The position numbers were made by a program, and so were the translations under genes. A DNA stretch of 25,562 nucleotides. Origin: a virus. Below the pieces are notes generated by a model. The model saw nothing but the letters and a program-made list of their open reading frames with translations. It searched no databases and was not told the origin of the DNA. Shown piece by piece: positions 1 through 8,154 of this stretch (positions within the stretch are counted from its first letter, which is position 1; the number at the start of each line of letters is the position of its first letter). The stretch covers positions 1 through 25,562 of IMG/VR virus record IMGVR_UViG_3300009515_000023; one strand, given 5' to 3'.

Positions 1-1418
1 GCTAGGAAGATATGGTCATTTCCTATGTCCTTTACTGTGCGACCCGCCGGACACCCAATGGCTACGGATAGCGGGCGTAACGTCCAGTCAGATAGAGGGG
101 TAGCGTCATCCGTATCCAAAACAAATATGGAGTCGTTCTTATAGATAATCAGCTCAAGACTCTTAAACATCTTAAGCCAGGTAATCTTGCCAGCGTCGCC
201 GGAGCGAACTTGAAATCTATTGGTATTGCGGTTCCAAGTGTGCGGAGCAATGGAGTCGGAGAACCATACGATGTCACGTTCGGAGACTGTAAGAGATCCC
301 CCCGCAAACATGCGATTGATACTCGACCACTCCGCTACTGTGCATCTAGGAAATGAAGTGTTCACATTCCCCTCGTCCGTAACAGTCAATGCGCTATTGA
401 TGCTAAAGACGTTATCTGTTCCATTTAGGATGAAAAGCTCACTTGTGGCTTGGACGAAGTTGGTGGTAAGCCCTGCGGTGAGTCCTGTAAGCCCCGTGAT
501 ATTATCCCAAGTCTTGAAGTTGGAGTTTAGCTCCTGAATGTCGGTGTTCTTGGCTCGGATGGGTTTATTGTAGGTGGAGCCGACGGCAAAGATGTGCATA
601 CCAAGAATTGGCTTCAGCTCCACATCATCTATGGTGAAGCTCCCATCATAGATACGAAGATCATCAATCTCTCCGTCAAAACATCGATCGCCTGCCGCCC
701 TATTTCCTATGATGAGGGCGTTTGCGCTGTCGTCGGAGGCCGCGGTTCCCCCAGTAGTATCCGTGGAATAGGTTGCCAGAACCCCATCGATATAGATGTC
801 GCCAGAGCGATCAGAGTTATAGAGGGCGTCAACCTTATGCCATGCGCCGGTAGTCATGGTGGTAGAGGTGATGACACGAGTGTTAGTCCCAGTGTCCCCA
901 ACCTCGAAGTCTAGCTTGACCGTCCCGCCAGATTCCCCAAACACAAATAGACGATAGCCAGCATCTGTTGCGGCCATCTTATCGACAATACGCCCGCCAT
1001 CGTTTTCGCCGTCCGAATCCACATATACCCAAGCAGATACCCTAAAAGCCCCCATGCTATTGACATTGATGGAGGTATGAGCGGCAACGGATATGCTTGA
1101 GGTTGTGCCATTGAAACTTGCGGCCTTGCCGAACTTTCCGGCAACATAAGTGATTGCGGTGGCCGTCCCATCGTTGGATGCCTTATCATCTTCGACGGTT
1201 GCCTGGTCGAATGTCCAGCGGGAGATTAGGGTATCTGGGTTATCCCCCACACGATCGATGCCTTTGCGCTGTTTCACACTCCCCTTAGTTGAGATTGTGC
1301 AGTTTTCAAGAAGCTCTGCCTGCGTCTCTCCGATATTATGGGAGTCGTCGCCGGAGTTCTGCCCGCCTGAGAAGTCGGATTGCCTGACCTTAGCTCGTTG
1401 GGATGTGAGTGTCGGCAA
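1..1418 (-). CDS. Tail/DNA-stabilisation-like protein with inserted LamG domain (partial, C-terminus off window)
   Basis: An open frame of 472 codons runs from a TTG at 1418 off the left edge. The frame is closed by a TAG a few codons upstream, so TTG is the only usual start; it lies just beyond the adaptor stop (1420-1422) with AGGGG about 12 nt ahead. Residues 15-53 (DFSGGQN, then LLENC, then GSVKQRKG) match the N-terminal pattern of podoviral tail-tube/stabilisation proteins (T7 gp12, P22 gp10 type), which fits its place after the adaptor. Residues about 64-270 form a LamG/concanavalin-A-like lectin domain: typical 'GKFGKAASFNG' near 94-104, 'VSAWVY' near 127-132 and 'FDGEIDDLRIYD' near 247-258. 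The tail-type sequence resumes near 273. So a sugar-binding fold appears to be inserted near the N-terminus. The tail role is inferred from motif and position; the LamG call is firm. Confidence 0.8.
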   Translation of the reverse strand, partial: MPTLTSQRAKVRQSDFSGGQNSGDDSHNIGETQAELLENCTISTKGSVKQRKGIDRVGDNPDTLISRWTFDQATVEDDKASNDGTATAITYVAGKFGKAASFNGTTSSISVAAHTSINVNSMGAFRVSAWVYVDSDGENDGGRIVDKMAATDAGYRLFVFGESGGTVKLDFEVGDTGTNTRVITSTTMTTGAWHKVDALYNSDRSGDIYIDGVLATYSTDTTGGTAASDDSANALIIGNRAAGDRCFDGEIDDLRIYDGSFTIDDVELKPILGMHIFAVGSTYNKPIRAKNTDIQELNSNFKTWDNITGLTGLTAGLTTNFVQATSELFILNGTDNVFSINSALTVTDEGNVNTSFPRCTVAEWSSINRMFAGGSLTVSERDIVWFSDSIAPHTWNRNTNRFQVRSGDAGKITWLKMFKSLELIIYKNDSIFVLDTDDATPLSDWTLRPLSVAIGCPAGRTVKDIGNDHIFL

Positions 1419-1419
1419 G

Positions 1420-2436
1420 TTAGTAACTATCCCCTAGGTTGTAGAGATTGCGCTGGCGTGAAGATTGGGGATCGCCGAAGTCTGGGACAATTTGGGTGAT
1501 GAGGTTTCGAGGACGTCTGCTATACCATAGCTCCGTCACACTATTGCTAAACTTGGACTCTTGGGCTTGGGCCGCAACTTCCTGCCCATCTTCCCAAAGG
1601 GCGTCGGCCACCACGCCCTCCACTATCTCGTTGGCACAAGGAATGATTGGGGAATCATTGTCGTTGGTGAGGGGAAGCCAACGTTTCTTGTACCACACCT
1701 GGGCGGTGATAGCGGAGGCGGGTGTGACCGAAAGGCGAATCCATTTGTAATATGGGGAACGTTCGTTGGGGGATAGTTTGGCGATGATATTAGCGGGGGT
1801 TGTTTTCTCACGGACAGTTACAACTCCAGCAAGGTCTTGGAGGGAGCCGTCGGATGTGCCCGCGCTAATAGTTAGCTCCGCCCCAGAATCAAAGGTGTTG
1901 GTGGAGTCCACTGCCGTAATGCCTGTAAGCGTGATGGATTCCGACACCGGCATACCGCTGACTTCCCCAGTGATGCGGATAACCATGGGTGTTACATCTG
2001 AAGCGGAGGTGGATAACACTTGCACCTTATCGGCAGTGGATAGGAGAGCAGAGCAGGACTTAGACCCGATGTCGATGTATTGATCGGGATTTCCTGTCTG
2101 AACATTTCCAGAGACTTCGAGATTTATGGCGTTAAATCTCACATGGTCTCTAATGTCTAAGGCCGTTATCTCCTTCCCATGCGTCGTGTCCCAAATCTTG
2201 ATGATTTGTTCAAGATCGTACCGAAGGGAATAATCACGAGTGTTAGCAGTAATAGAGAGGTTATAGCTGCGATTAAGCTCATCCCAGGGGAAGCTCCTTA
2301 AGATTCTGTCATAGCGTGTGCGACACCAATCCTTGACTTTTGGAAGGAGGTCGTTGGCATTGGAGGTTGAGGTGCTGGTGTTTTGCACCAAGGCCATCGC
2401 CCTGACTTGTATACGCTTGAAAGTATCGTTTATCAT
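1420..2436 (-). CDS. Head-tail adaptor (gp4/gp11-like connector)
   Basis: A 338-aa protein with the usual features of podoviral adaptor proteins: an alpha-helical N-terminus (residues about 15-55, including 'RILRSFPW'), then a beta-rich section, and a C-terminal 'QVWYKKRWLPLT' strand region followed by a long helix rich in Ala/Glu. Residues about 130-205 look like a small Ig-like insert ('ITGEVSG', 'ESITLTGITAV'), common in this family. It would sit under the portal and join head to tail. ATG 2436 has no clear Shine-Dalgarno and lies 5 nt after the stop of the preceding 58-aa gene, so coupled translation is likely; an in-frame ATG at codon 14 has AGG 4 nt ahead and is an alternative. The gene is followed within 2 nt by the LamG tail protein. 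Confidence 0.75.
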   Translation of the reverse strand: MINDTFKRIQVRAMALVQNTSTSTSNANDLLPKVKDWCRTRYDRILRSFPWDELNRSYNLSITANTRDYSLRYDLEQIIKIWDTTHGKEITALDIRDHVRFNAINLEVSGNVQTGNPDQYIDIGSKSCSALLSTADKVQVLSTSASDVTPMVIRITGEVSGMPVSESITLTGITAVDSTNTFDSGAELTISAGTSDGSLQDLAGVVTVREKTTPANIIAKLSPNERSPYYKWIRLSVTPASAITAQVWYKKRWLPLTNDNDSPIIPCANEIVEGVVADALWEDGQEVAAQAQESKFSNSVTELWYSRRPRNLITQIVPDFGDPQSSRQRNLYNLGDSY

Positions 2437-2441
2437 TTATT

Positions 2442-2618
2442 TTAGGTATCTTGTAACAAAATACCAAAAAACTTTCCAGACTTAGGATTAAATCCCACTG
2501 TAATAGAACGGATTGTTTTTACTGTATCCACCGCCTCTAAAGCAGCCTCTAGTGCGGCGGCAACAACTGATGGATCATAGTCCTCTGATACTGTTCTTGT
2601 TATAGAGTAATTTGCCAT
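2442..2618 (-). CDS. Small 58-aa protein of unknown function
   Basis: ATG 2618 has GGAGA a few bases upstream and the frame runs 58 codons to TAA 2442-2444, 5 nt before the adaptor start. The protein begins MANYSITRTV, has an Ala/Glu-rich helical stretch (residues 19-33) and a C-terminal 'SITVGFNPKSGKFFGILLQ' strand pair. I do not recognise a family. It fills the gap between two virion genes in the same direction, so it is probably a small virion or assembly factor. Confidence 0.6.
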   Translation of the reverse strand: MANYSITRTVSEDYDPSVVAAALEAALEAVDTVKTIRSITVGFNPKSGKFFGILLQDT

Positions 2619-2627
2619 GTGTTCTCC

Positions 2628-3113
2628 TTACGCCGCCTGTCCGACAGTGGTTCCAGATGCAATCGTCATGCGGTTGCCAAATTGATCCTCGAAGGTCGCT
2701 CCGATAGTCCCAGCAGAACCGTAGTCAGCGTCTGATGGATTAATAGTCGCTGGAACCCAATGTTGGACGACGCCCGTTGTCGGGCATTCGATGGAAAACT
2801 CCCCGCGAAGGCTATAGAAGTTAGAACCTTGTCCGGCGTCTGTAAATTGCCCAACCATCCTATAGGCATTGCCCCCGCCAGTACCTATGGCCTGTCCCTG
2901 TTGTGTGCGCGGGCGAAAGGTGAGCTTGTAGCCGTCGGTGGTGGTAATAGGCGTTTGATTAACGGCCAGATAATACCTAACATCCGTCGTGCTATTATCA
3001 TCAATGCGAAGTTGGAATGTTTGGGCGTTTGTAACCTGATGGCCGATACCCGTTGAATCGATGTAGTTCCATTCGCCGGTATCGATTGTAACCGTGCTAT
3101 TGACTGTCGCCAA
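2628..3113 (-). CDS. Beta-rich putative virion protein (161 aa)
   Basis: Starts at TTG 3113 with a strong AGGAGG 5 nt ahead, and ends 9 nt before the next gene. The sequence is rich in Thr, Gly, Asn and beta-strand pattern, has no Cys pair or enzyme motif, and reads like a small head-fibre, decoration or tail protein ('TIDTGEWNYIDSTGIG' at the N-terminus; 'GTIGATFEDQFGNRMTI' near the C-terminus). It is the first gene after the carbohydrate cassette and before the adaptor, so structural use is likely. Family not recognised. Confidence 0.6.
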   Translation of the reverse strand: MATVNSTVTIDTGEWNYIDSTGIGHQVTNAQTFQLRIDDNSTTDVRYYLAVNQTPITTTDGYKLTFRPRTQQGQAIGTGGGNAYRMVGQFTDAGQGSNFYSLRGEFSIECPTTGVVQHWVPATINPSDADYGSAGTIGATFEDQFGNRMTIASGTTVGQAA

Positions 3114-3122
3114 GATAACCTC

Positions 3123-3905
3123 CTAGAAAAAACGTTTTTGCGCTATCAAATGTAAATCGTCCCATATCGGGAATCGATGCTCGTAGTTTTGACGAGCCAT
3201 AATCACATTGAAGCCTAGTTTTTCTAGGTGGGAGGATAGGCTCCTCCTATTCCACATGAGGTAATTCTGCTCCGGCTTCCAGTGGATGAAGCAGGCCGAG
3301 GAACGGGTGTTAATGAAATCAGTATCAGGTGTTCCTATAAACATCATACCATCTTCAACAAGTAGTTTATGGCAAAGGGCGAGAGAGCCGATTGGATCAG
3401 AGAAGGCTTCAAGAGTGTGGTATATCCAGATGAGGTTATATTTGATGTCGGCTGGGAATTGATGGGTCTCAAAGTCATCGGCTATGAGGTTTCCCCCTGT
3501 CTTGAATGAGGTATTCTTATCGATAATGGTGGGAACCCATCCCCTATGGGCGAGGGCGTCTTCTTGATAGGTATTGGAGCGTCCTATGATTAAGACTCTC
3601 CTGCCATATATCATCTCCTCAATAATAGGCGCATAGATACGCACTGGATAGCTATAGGATGCCTCCAACTTCTTATCATACCTACTTCGTTCATCCCAGT
3701 ATTTGGCGTCGTATAGGCCGAGGGGCTTGGTGGCTTGGAAGACTATGCCACAGGAGCAGGTAAACCACCTTGAACGCTTCTTGGTATTGGCGTCTTGCAT
3801 GTAGTAGGTATGGGAGACGTAGGAGGAGCAAACAGGGCAGTTGGCTACCTTCAAGTCCCCTATTTCAATGGGATCTGCGTTCTTTTTAAGATTTAGCATA
3901 GACAT
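3123..3905 (-). CDS. Zn-ribbon class I SAM methyltransferase, copy B
   Basis: A 260-aa protein with an N-terminal zinc site (C23-x2-C26 ... C50-x-C52) and a Rossmann methyltransferase core. The SAM-binding region near residues 103-108 reads 'VLIIGRS' and lacks the usual GxGxG. The post-motif region 'YNLIWIYHTLEAFSDP' and 'MMFIGTPD' fits class I carbohydrate or small-molecule methyltransferases. It is paralogous to the 6402-7190 product: same zinc layout, same 'W..xQ.Y.MW' block and a similar C-terminus. It overlaps the end of the GT9 gene upstream by about 20 nt. The first ATG (3905) and a second at 3899 are both possible; AAGG lies 6 nt before the second. Substrate unknown; a sugar added by the adjacent GT9 is the natural guess. 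Confidence 0.75.
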   Translation of the reverse strand: MSMLNLKKNADPIEIGDLKVANCPVCSSYVSHTYYMQDANTKKRSRWFTCSCGIVFQATKPLGLYDAKYWDERSRYDKKLEASYSYPVRIYAPIIEEMIYGRRVLIIGRSNTYQEDALAHRGWVPTIIDKNTSFKTGGNLIADDFETHQFPADIKYNLIWIYHTLEAFSDPIGSLALCHKLLVEDGMMFIGTPDTDFINTRSSACFIHWKPEQNYLMWNRRSLSSHLEKLGFNVIMARQNYEHRFPIWDDLHLIAQKRFF

Positions 3906-4857
3906 CCTTAAAGTGAGAATAGACTGTTTCTAGTGGGAGACCTGCTCCCATACAAAGGGCGGCCCCCGTTTCATGCGTAGGGCACTGGAGCTTCATATCG
4001 TAGATTAGGAATAGGCATGGGGCGCAAGGGGCTAGGGACGGCATGGCCTCGATGGAGTAGTCATTAGAGAAATACTTGGTGATACACTCTCTGGTGTTAT
4101 GGCCGAGTAAGCAGATTTTGGGGGTGTCATAACATCCACTGGCATGGATGATCCCAGTGTCCGGGGCGATGACTAGGTTGACTAGTCCAGTGAGGGCCAT
4201 GCTGATACGCATTGGAATATTGCCTGAGAGGTTAGTAATACGCCCCTCGATAACCGGCTCAATAATCTGGCATTTGAGATCGCCAACGGTGATAATGTGG
4301 ACATCCGGGTAATCCTTACATATTTGCTCGCAGAGAGATTCGGTGTAGGGCCATGCTTTGTTGTTTCCACTACCGGACATGCCGATTAGAATGTTGTAGC
4401 CGGGCTTTAGATACTTCTTAGCCTCCTGGATTTCACCATCCTCGAAGAATAGCTCTGGCCTAAGATTAACCCCCTTCCAATCCTCCTTGCAATGCTCAAA
4501 GGAGTATTCGTAGAAATTGCGATTAAAACGGGAGAGGCGTTCAAACTTTGGGAGCTTGTAGTCCGGCCCTCTTGGATGTTGGGAGAGAGCCACCTCTATG
4601 GATTCGCTGAAGTCTATAACTCTCTCACAATGATTTTTGCGTTGTAGCCACTCAATATGATCAGATAACGCCTCAATCTTAACATTCTCATCGTGTTGGA
4701 TAAGTTTATGAATATGGGGATTACCCTTAAGAACCTCCATCCCGCGCTTAGAAGTCACATAGGTAATCTCATGGCCTTGGGAGTGGAGGTGGCGGATGAT
4801 GGGGGTGGTAATCAAGACATCCCCATAGGCCCCGGATCGGAAGATTAAGATTCTCAC
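3886..4857 (-). CDS. GT9 (heptosyltransferase-like) glycosyltransferase, copy B
   Basis: A 323-aa protein of glycosyltransferase family 9, the group of ADP-heptose:LPS heptosyltransferases. Seen: N-terminal 'RSGAYGDVLITTP' (residues 7-19), the phosphate-region loop 'GMSGSGNNKAWP' (159-170) and the donor-binding 'APDTGIIHASGCYDTPKICLLG' region (231-252), which is the most diagnostic GT9 block. GTG start at 4857 shares the GTGA overlap with the GT2 stop, showing operon coupling. GT9 enzymes act on the cytoplasmic side of the inner membrane. The true donor (heptose or another sugar) cannot be read from the sequence. Paralogue of the 7165-8154 product. Confidence 0.85.
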   Translation of the reverse strand: MRILIFRSGAYGDVLITTPIIRHLHSQGHEITYVTSKRGMEVLKGNPHIHKLIQHDENVKIEALSDHIEWLQRKNHCERVIDFSESIEVALSQHPRGPDYKLPKFERLSRFNRNFYEYSFEHCKEDWKGVNLRPELFFEDGEIQEAKKYLKPGYNILIGMSGSGNNKAWPYTESLCEQICKDYPDVHIITVGDLKCQIIEPVIEGRITNLSGNIPMRISMALTGLVNLVIAPDTGIIHASGCYDTPKICLLGHNTRECITKYFSNDYSIEAMPSLAPCAPCLFLIYDMKLQCPTHETGAALCMGAGLPLETVYSHFKDVYAKS

Positions 4858-5645
4858 TTCTTATATACCTCGAACAATAGCTTCCCCCATGTTTTCGCCT
4901 CACCATCAAGAGGCATGTGGGCCATAATTTGAGCGTAGTCGAGACCGGCCAACTTCTCTAAAAACTTCTTTTGATCTTGATCTACACTCACCCCGTTCGA
5001 ATGAGTTGTCACGCTCAAATGGTGGATTACTTTCGACTTAATTGAAAGTATGACTTTCCAATGGTTAATCTTGGCCCAGAGGCAATAAGAGGAATCAGAA
5101 CAATGATTCCTAAAGCGTTTGTCCAGAAGCCCGATTTCCCTTATCATGGACATCCGAAGAAGGCCGGAACATAAAGGAACCCAGTTTACCTCCATAGATT
5201 CAGGGGCTTTGGCCAAGTCTTTTTCATCAACAAAGTATTGATACCCACGAATTAAATCCGACCCGCATAGCTCGTACTTCTGCTCCCTCGACGGATGTAT
5301 TCTTGTGGAAGCCACAATGCCTATATTCTCATCTGTCTGCATGATTTTTAGAAGCTCTGCCAGGAAATCAGGCTCAGGTTCGGTGTCGTTATTAAGAAGG
5401 AGGATGTATTCATATCGATCCCCGCACCAAAGGATTCCTTGGTTTGTCGCGGCAGTAAAACCGGAGTTCTTATCAAGACGAAGAACATCGATGGTATCAT
5501 CTACGAATGGGGTTTCAGAGCCGTCATCAACGACGAGGATGGTCAGATGGCAGTCAGTAAGGCCATGATTGGCCTTCACAAGCTCCACACATTTTCTTGT
5601 GTAGCTTTCCTTGCCATACATCGGAATAATACAAGCTATCGACAT
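4854..5645 (-). CDS. GT2 family glycosyltransferase
   Basis: A 263-aa GT-A fold glycosyltransferase. Residues 1-45 give the nucleotide-binding strand and 'VVDDGS' (38-43); 'NSGFTAATNQGI' (60-71) and 'LLLNNDTEPEPDFL' (82-95) are the classical GT2 rhamnosyl/glycosyl transferase blocks with the metal-binding acidic pair. I place the start at ATG 5645 because it gives the usual 'MSIACIIPMYG' N-terminus and a 10-nt overlap with the preceding gene; a longer frame to 5708 lies inside that gene and lacks a family match. It likely transfers one hexose or deoxyhexose from a nucleotide-sugar. Acceptor unknown. Confidence 0.85.
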   Translation of the reverse strand: MSIACIIPMYGKESYTRKCVELVKANHGLTDCHLTILVVDDGSETPFVDDTIDVLRLDKNSGFTAATNQGILWCGDRYEYILLLNNDTEPEPDFLAELLKIMQTDENIGIVASTRIHPSREQKYELCGSDLIRGYQYFVDEKDLAKAPESMEVNWVPLCSGLLRMSMIREIGLLDKRFRNHCSDSSYCLWAKINHWKVILSIKSKVIHHLSVTTHSNGVSVDQDQKKFLEKLAGLDYAQIMAHMPLDGEAKTWGKLLFEVYKK

Positions 5646-6421
5646 TTGTATAATGCCTCGAAGAAAGCCGCCCTCATATGATGTTGTCCTACATAAAGCG
5701 GACTCCATGATTCCCTAACAGGGTAATCATCCATAGCCCAATCAATCCCATCTTCATTGATGTGGGTCTCCTTCCAACAGGAATAGTAGAAATAGGAGGC
5801 ATGCTTATCGGCGTAATCAAAGTATGACTCTACCTGATCTTTTGTCATTTCATGGAGGCAATCCATGGCTAGGAGAATATCGCACTGGCCTTTTAATTCA
5901 TTCGGGGGGTGGAAGGTAACAGGATGCCCTGGAATAACATTTCCAAGATACCGCTTGGCAAGGCTTAAAGAAGGCTCTACATCAAACATCCTATAAGTCA
6001 AATTCGGATACAATTTAGTCAAAATAAAAGGTATCCTTCCATACCCGCCTCCTATTTCGTGGATAATATTCACATCATTAAAATCGATATATTGGGAAAG
6101 TCTTGTGTATTCTGAAATCGTTGCGACTAAATCCAAACTTACAAGACGGCCCCTATACTCAATAGCAAGCGGATTTCCCTCAAGAGGCTCATAAAACTGA
6201 TCTAAAAACTTATCAGGATAGATGGAGTATAGCTTGTCCCATATGGCCCTAACCTTATCATTGTAATCTTGAGACAAGCTCTGCTTGTCATAATCATAGA
6301 AATAATCATTGTAGAGAAACAGCCCTATTGTTCTCTTGAAATTCTCATAGCCGTATTTATCAAGAAATTCATTCGCGCGCGAATTAAGAAGAGTCCAGTA
6401 TTTAGAAGGGGTATAGGTCAT
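5636..6421 (-). CDS. Putative sugar O-methyltransferase (NanM-like)
   Basis: A 261-aa protein with a helical N-terminal domain and a SAM-binding core: 'IIHEIGGGYGRIPFIL' (119-134, intact Gly-rich motif I), 'MFDVEPSLSLAKRYL' (145-159) and 'LLAMDCLHEM' further on. This arrangement, with the long helical lead and 'YIDF' before motif I, resembles the bacterial 'putative sugar O-methyltransferase' family found in polysaccharide clusters. ATG 6421 is chosen: it overlaps the upstream stop by 20 nt, while the longer frame needs a GTG at 6451 and a 50-nt overlap. It would methylate a hydroxyl on a sugar of the glycan built by its neighbours. The methyltransferase call is firm; the sugar substrate is inferred. 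Confidence 0.75.
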   Translation of the reverse strand: MTYTPSKYWTLLNSRANEFLDKYGYENFKRTIGLFLYNDYFYDYDKQSLSQDYNDKVRAIWDKLYSIYPDKFLDQFYEPLEGNPLAIEYRGRLVSLDLVATISEYTRLSQYIDFNDVNIIHEIGGGYGRIPFILTKLYPNLTYRMFDVEPSLSLAKRYLGNVIPGHPVTFHPPNELKGQCDILLAMDCLHEMTKDQVESYFDYADKHASYFYYSCWKETHINEDGIDWAMDDYPVRESWSPLYVGQHHMRAAFFEALYKCR

Positions 6422-7190
6422 AGGGTTTCTTGAATAAAAGGTGCATATCACGAAGGGGGCGAACGTCGAAGTTCCTCCTCTTGATTTTAGTCTTAAAACC
6501 GATGGCTTCTGCCTCGTCGCAAAAGCTATCCATATCCCACATGATGTAATGTTGCCTTAGAATCCAATGCGCCCACAAGTTGGGGCTGGCCCAATCTATC
6601 TGAAATGGATCTGGCATGGAGATGAAGAGGATACCGCCTTGGTTGAGCATGTTAAAACACTTCTTTAAGGCTTCCAAAGGATAATGAATATGCTCAAAGA
6701 AATGGTTGGCTACTATAATGTCGAATTTCTCATCGATGACATCCTTGTCGAAATCCGCTTGAATGAGACGATGAGTTGATGTATGCGGGGCAATATCAAG
6801 GCCCACCGTCTCATAGTTATACTCTCTTGCCTCATCGAGGAAATAATCCACGACATATCCGAGGTCTAGGATCTTCTTTCCGCAATTTCCGTTTAGGAAG
6901 AAGTCACGCATATAATGGCGAAAAAGAATTTGGAGATGGTCTCTATAGCCGTCCTGCTTATGATCCTCTGTATACTGCGGGTTAAAATAGCTCCCCTGAT
7001 CTATATTCTCCCAGTTGGTATACCAGATATTTTTGCAGTTGCAGAAGGAGTAGCCCCTATCATGGGTAGGATGTGCTTCTCTATTTACAATGACCGTTCC
7101 ATGAACGACAATCGGCTTCTTTCCTCCGCAAAATGGGCAGGCTTGTAAGCACCAAGGCTCAACATCAGGCATTTGCAACGCTATGCTCAT
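6402..7190 (-). CDS. Zn-ribbon class I SAM methyltransferase, copy A
   Basis: 262 aa. Zinc-type cysteines C18-x2-C21 and C50-x-C52 precede a methyltransferase core: 'KILDLGYVVDYFLDEA' (106-121), 'VGLDIAP' (129-135), 'FDIIVANHFFEHIHYPLEAL' and 'GGILFISMPDP'. The motif-I glycine loop is degenerate (only one Gly where family members have two or three), as in copy B. ATG 7190 lies behind GGAGG (short 3-nt spacing) and overlaps the GT9 gene by 26 nt. Copy A and copy B each directly follow a GT9 gene, so methylation probably follows that transfer step. Confidence 0.78.
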   Translation of the reverse strand: MSIALQMPDVEPWCLQACPFCGGKKPIVVHGTVIVNREAHPTHDRGYSFCNCKNIWYTNWENIDQGSYFNPQYTEDHKQDGYRDHLQILFRHYMRDFFLNGNCGKKILDLGYVVDYFLDEAREYNYETVGLDIAPHTSTHRLIQADFDKDVIDEKFDIIVANHFFEHIHYPLEALKKCFNMLNQGGILFISMPDPFQIDWASPNLWAHWILRQHYIMWDMDSFCDEAEAIGFKTKIKRRNFDVRPLRDMHLLFKKPYDLYPF

Positions 7191-8154
7191 AAGCCTCCTC
7201 TACTTTTGCCATAATTTTATCCTCATCGAAAAATACGCATAGAGGAAGTCTCTCTTTGGTTGGACAGCCATAGTATCGTTGCGGGGATTTATGGCACGGT
7301 GAGCAATAAGCCTCCGACTGAACCCAATAGGCGTTATTGGCGTACTTGATGTGGTTATCCCATGAGGCCGCCGTTAGAAGTTGAATAGTTGGGGTGTCCC
7401 AGGAGTGGGAGACGCAGACTAGCCCTGTCTCTGGGCTTATCACCAAATCGAAGTATTTAGACATAAGGGCAACCGTCCTAAAATTCCACACAGCAACCTT
7501 TGAGGATACTCTTTCATGCTCAAATACATCCTCTAAGCAATCTTTGTCCCCAGTCAATACAATAGAGGCGTCCTTGTACTTTTCGAGAATCTTGTAAGCG
7601 ACACTTTTGGCCTGCTGGAATCTCTTGTGGAGGGAAGAACCGGATAGGCAGATTAGGATTAGATAGGTTGAGTTAGTCTTCTTCTTATGATTAGCTATCC
7701 ATGCTTCCGCGTCTTTATGACACCCATCCCCATAATATAGTTGTCCTCTTGTCCCAAAATAAGACTCTGGAAGTCCGCATGCCTCGGTCATCACATCGTA
7801 ATAATTTATATTGCCAAAATTCTCACGTCGATATTTGTCGTTTCGATAATAAGCCATGTCCGTTTCAAGAAGACAATAACCACTCTCTATTGTGTGCATG
7901 AGGTTAAAGAACATGTCATAGGAATCTTTGTGATAATTCCATCGAGAGATAAGCTCCCCATTTGTCACTTTGTTTGTATCAATGTGATAGAGCTTATCGA
8001 TGAATGGATTTCCAAGAAGAATATCTATGCCACGATCAGATGTCTCAAAGGTTACATGGTCTACCTTGAAATGTTCCTTGATGAGCTTGGGAAGATGGGA
8101 GCAATGCATCATGTCGCCGTATGCTCCGTATCTTGCGATTAGGCAGGTTTTCAA
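7165..8154 (-). CDS. GT9 (heptosyltransferase-like) glycosyltransferase, copy A
   Basis: A 329-aa family-9 glycosyltransferase. Seen: 'ARYGAYGDMMHCSHLPKLI' near residues 7-25, 'GNPFIDKLYHID', 'CLSGSSLHKRF', and the donor-site block 'SPETGLVCVSHSWDTPTIQLL', followed by a Cys-rich tail with 'CSPCHKSPQRYYGCP' that may bind metal. Copy B has an equivalent Cys-rich tail ('CAPCLF'). The start is TTG 8154, overlapping the TGA of the C-methyltransferase as TTGA, with AAAGG about 10 nt upstream. The donor sugar is not readable from sequence. Confidence 0.82.
   Translation of the reverse strand: MKTCLIARYGAYGDMMHCSHLPKLIKEHFKVDHVTFETSDRGIDILLGNPFIDKLYHIDTNKVTNGELISRWNYHKDSYDMFFNLMHTIESGYCLLETDMAYYRNDKYRRENFGNINYYDVMTEACGLPESYFGTRGQLYYGDGCHKDAEAWIANHKKKTNSTYLILICLSGSSLHKRFQQAKSVAYKILEKYKDASIVLTGDKDCLEDVFEHERVSSKVAVWNFRTVALMSKYFDLVISPETGLVCVSHSWDTPTIQLLTAASWDNHIKYANNAYWVQSEAYCSPCHKSPQRYYGCPTKERLPLCVFFDEDKIMAKVEEAYEHSVANA

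Noticed and set aside
911-1189. 92-aa minus-strand frame inside the LamG region
   Set aside because: A different frame of the same strand shows a clear LamG domain, which explains the sequence better.
5646-5708. Longer N-terminus of the GT2 protein
   Set aside because: The extra residues lie within the preceding gene and lack family similarity; ATG 5645 gives the usual GT2 start.
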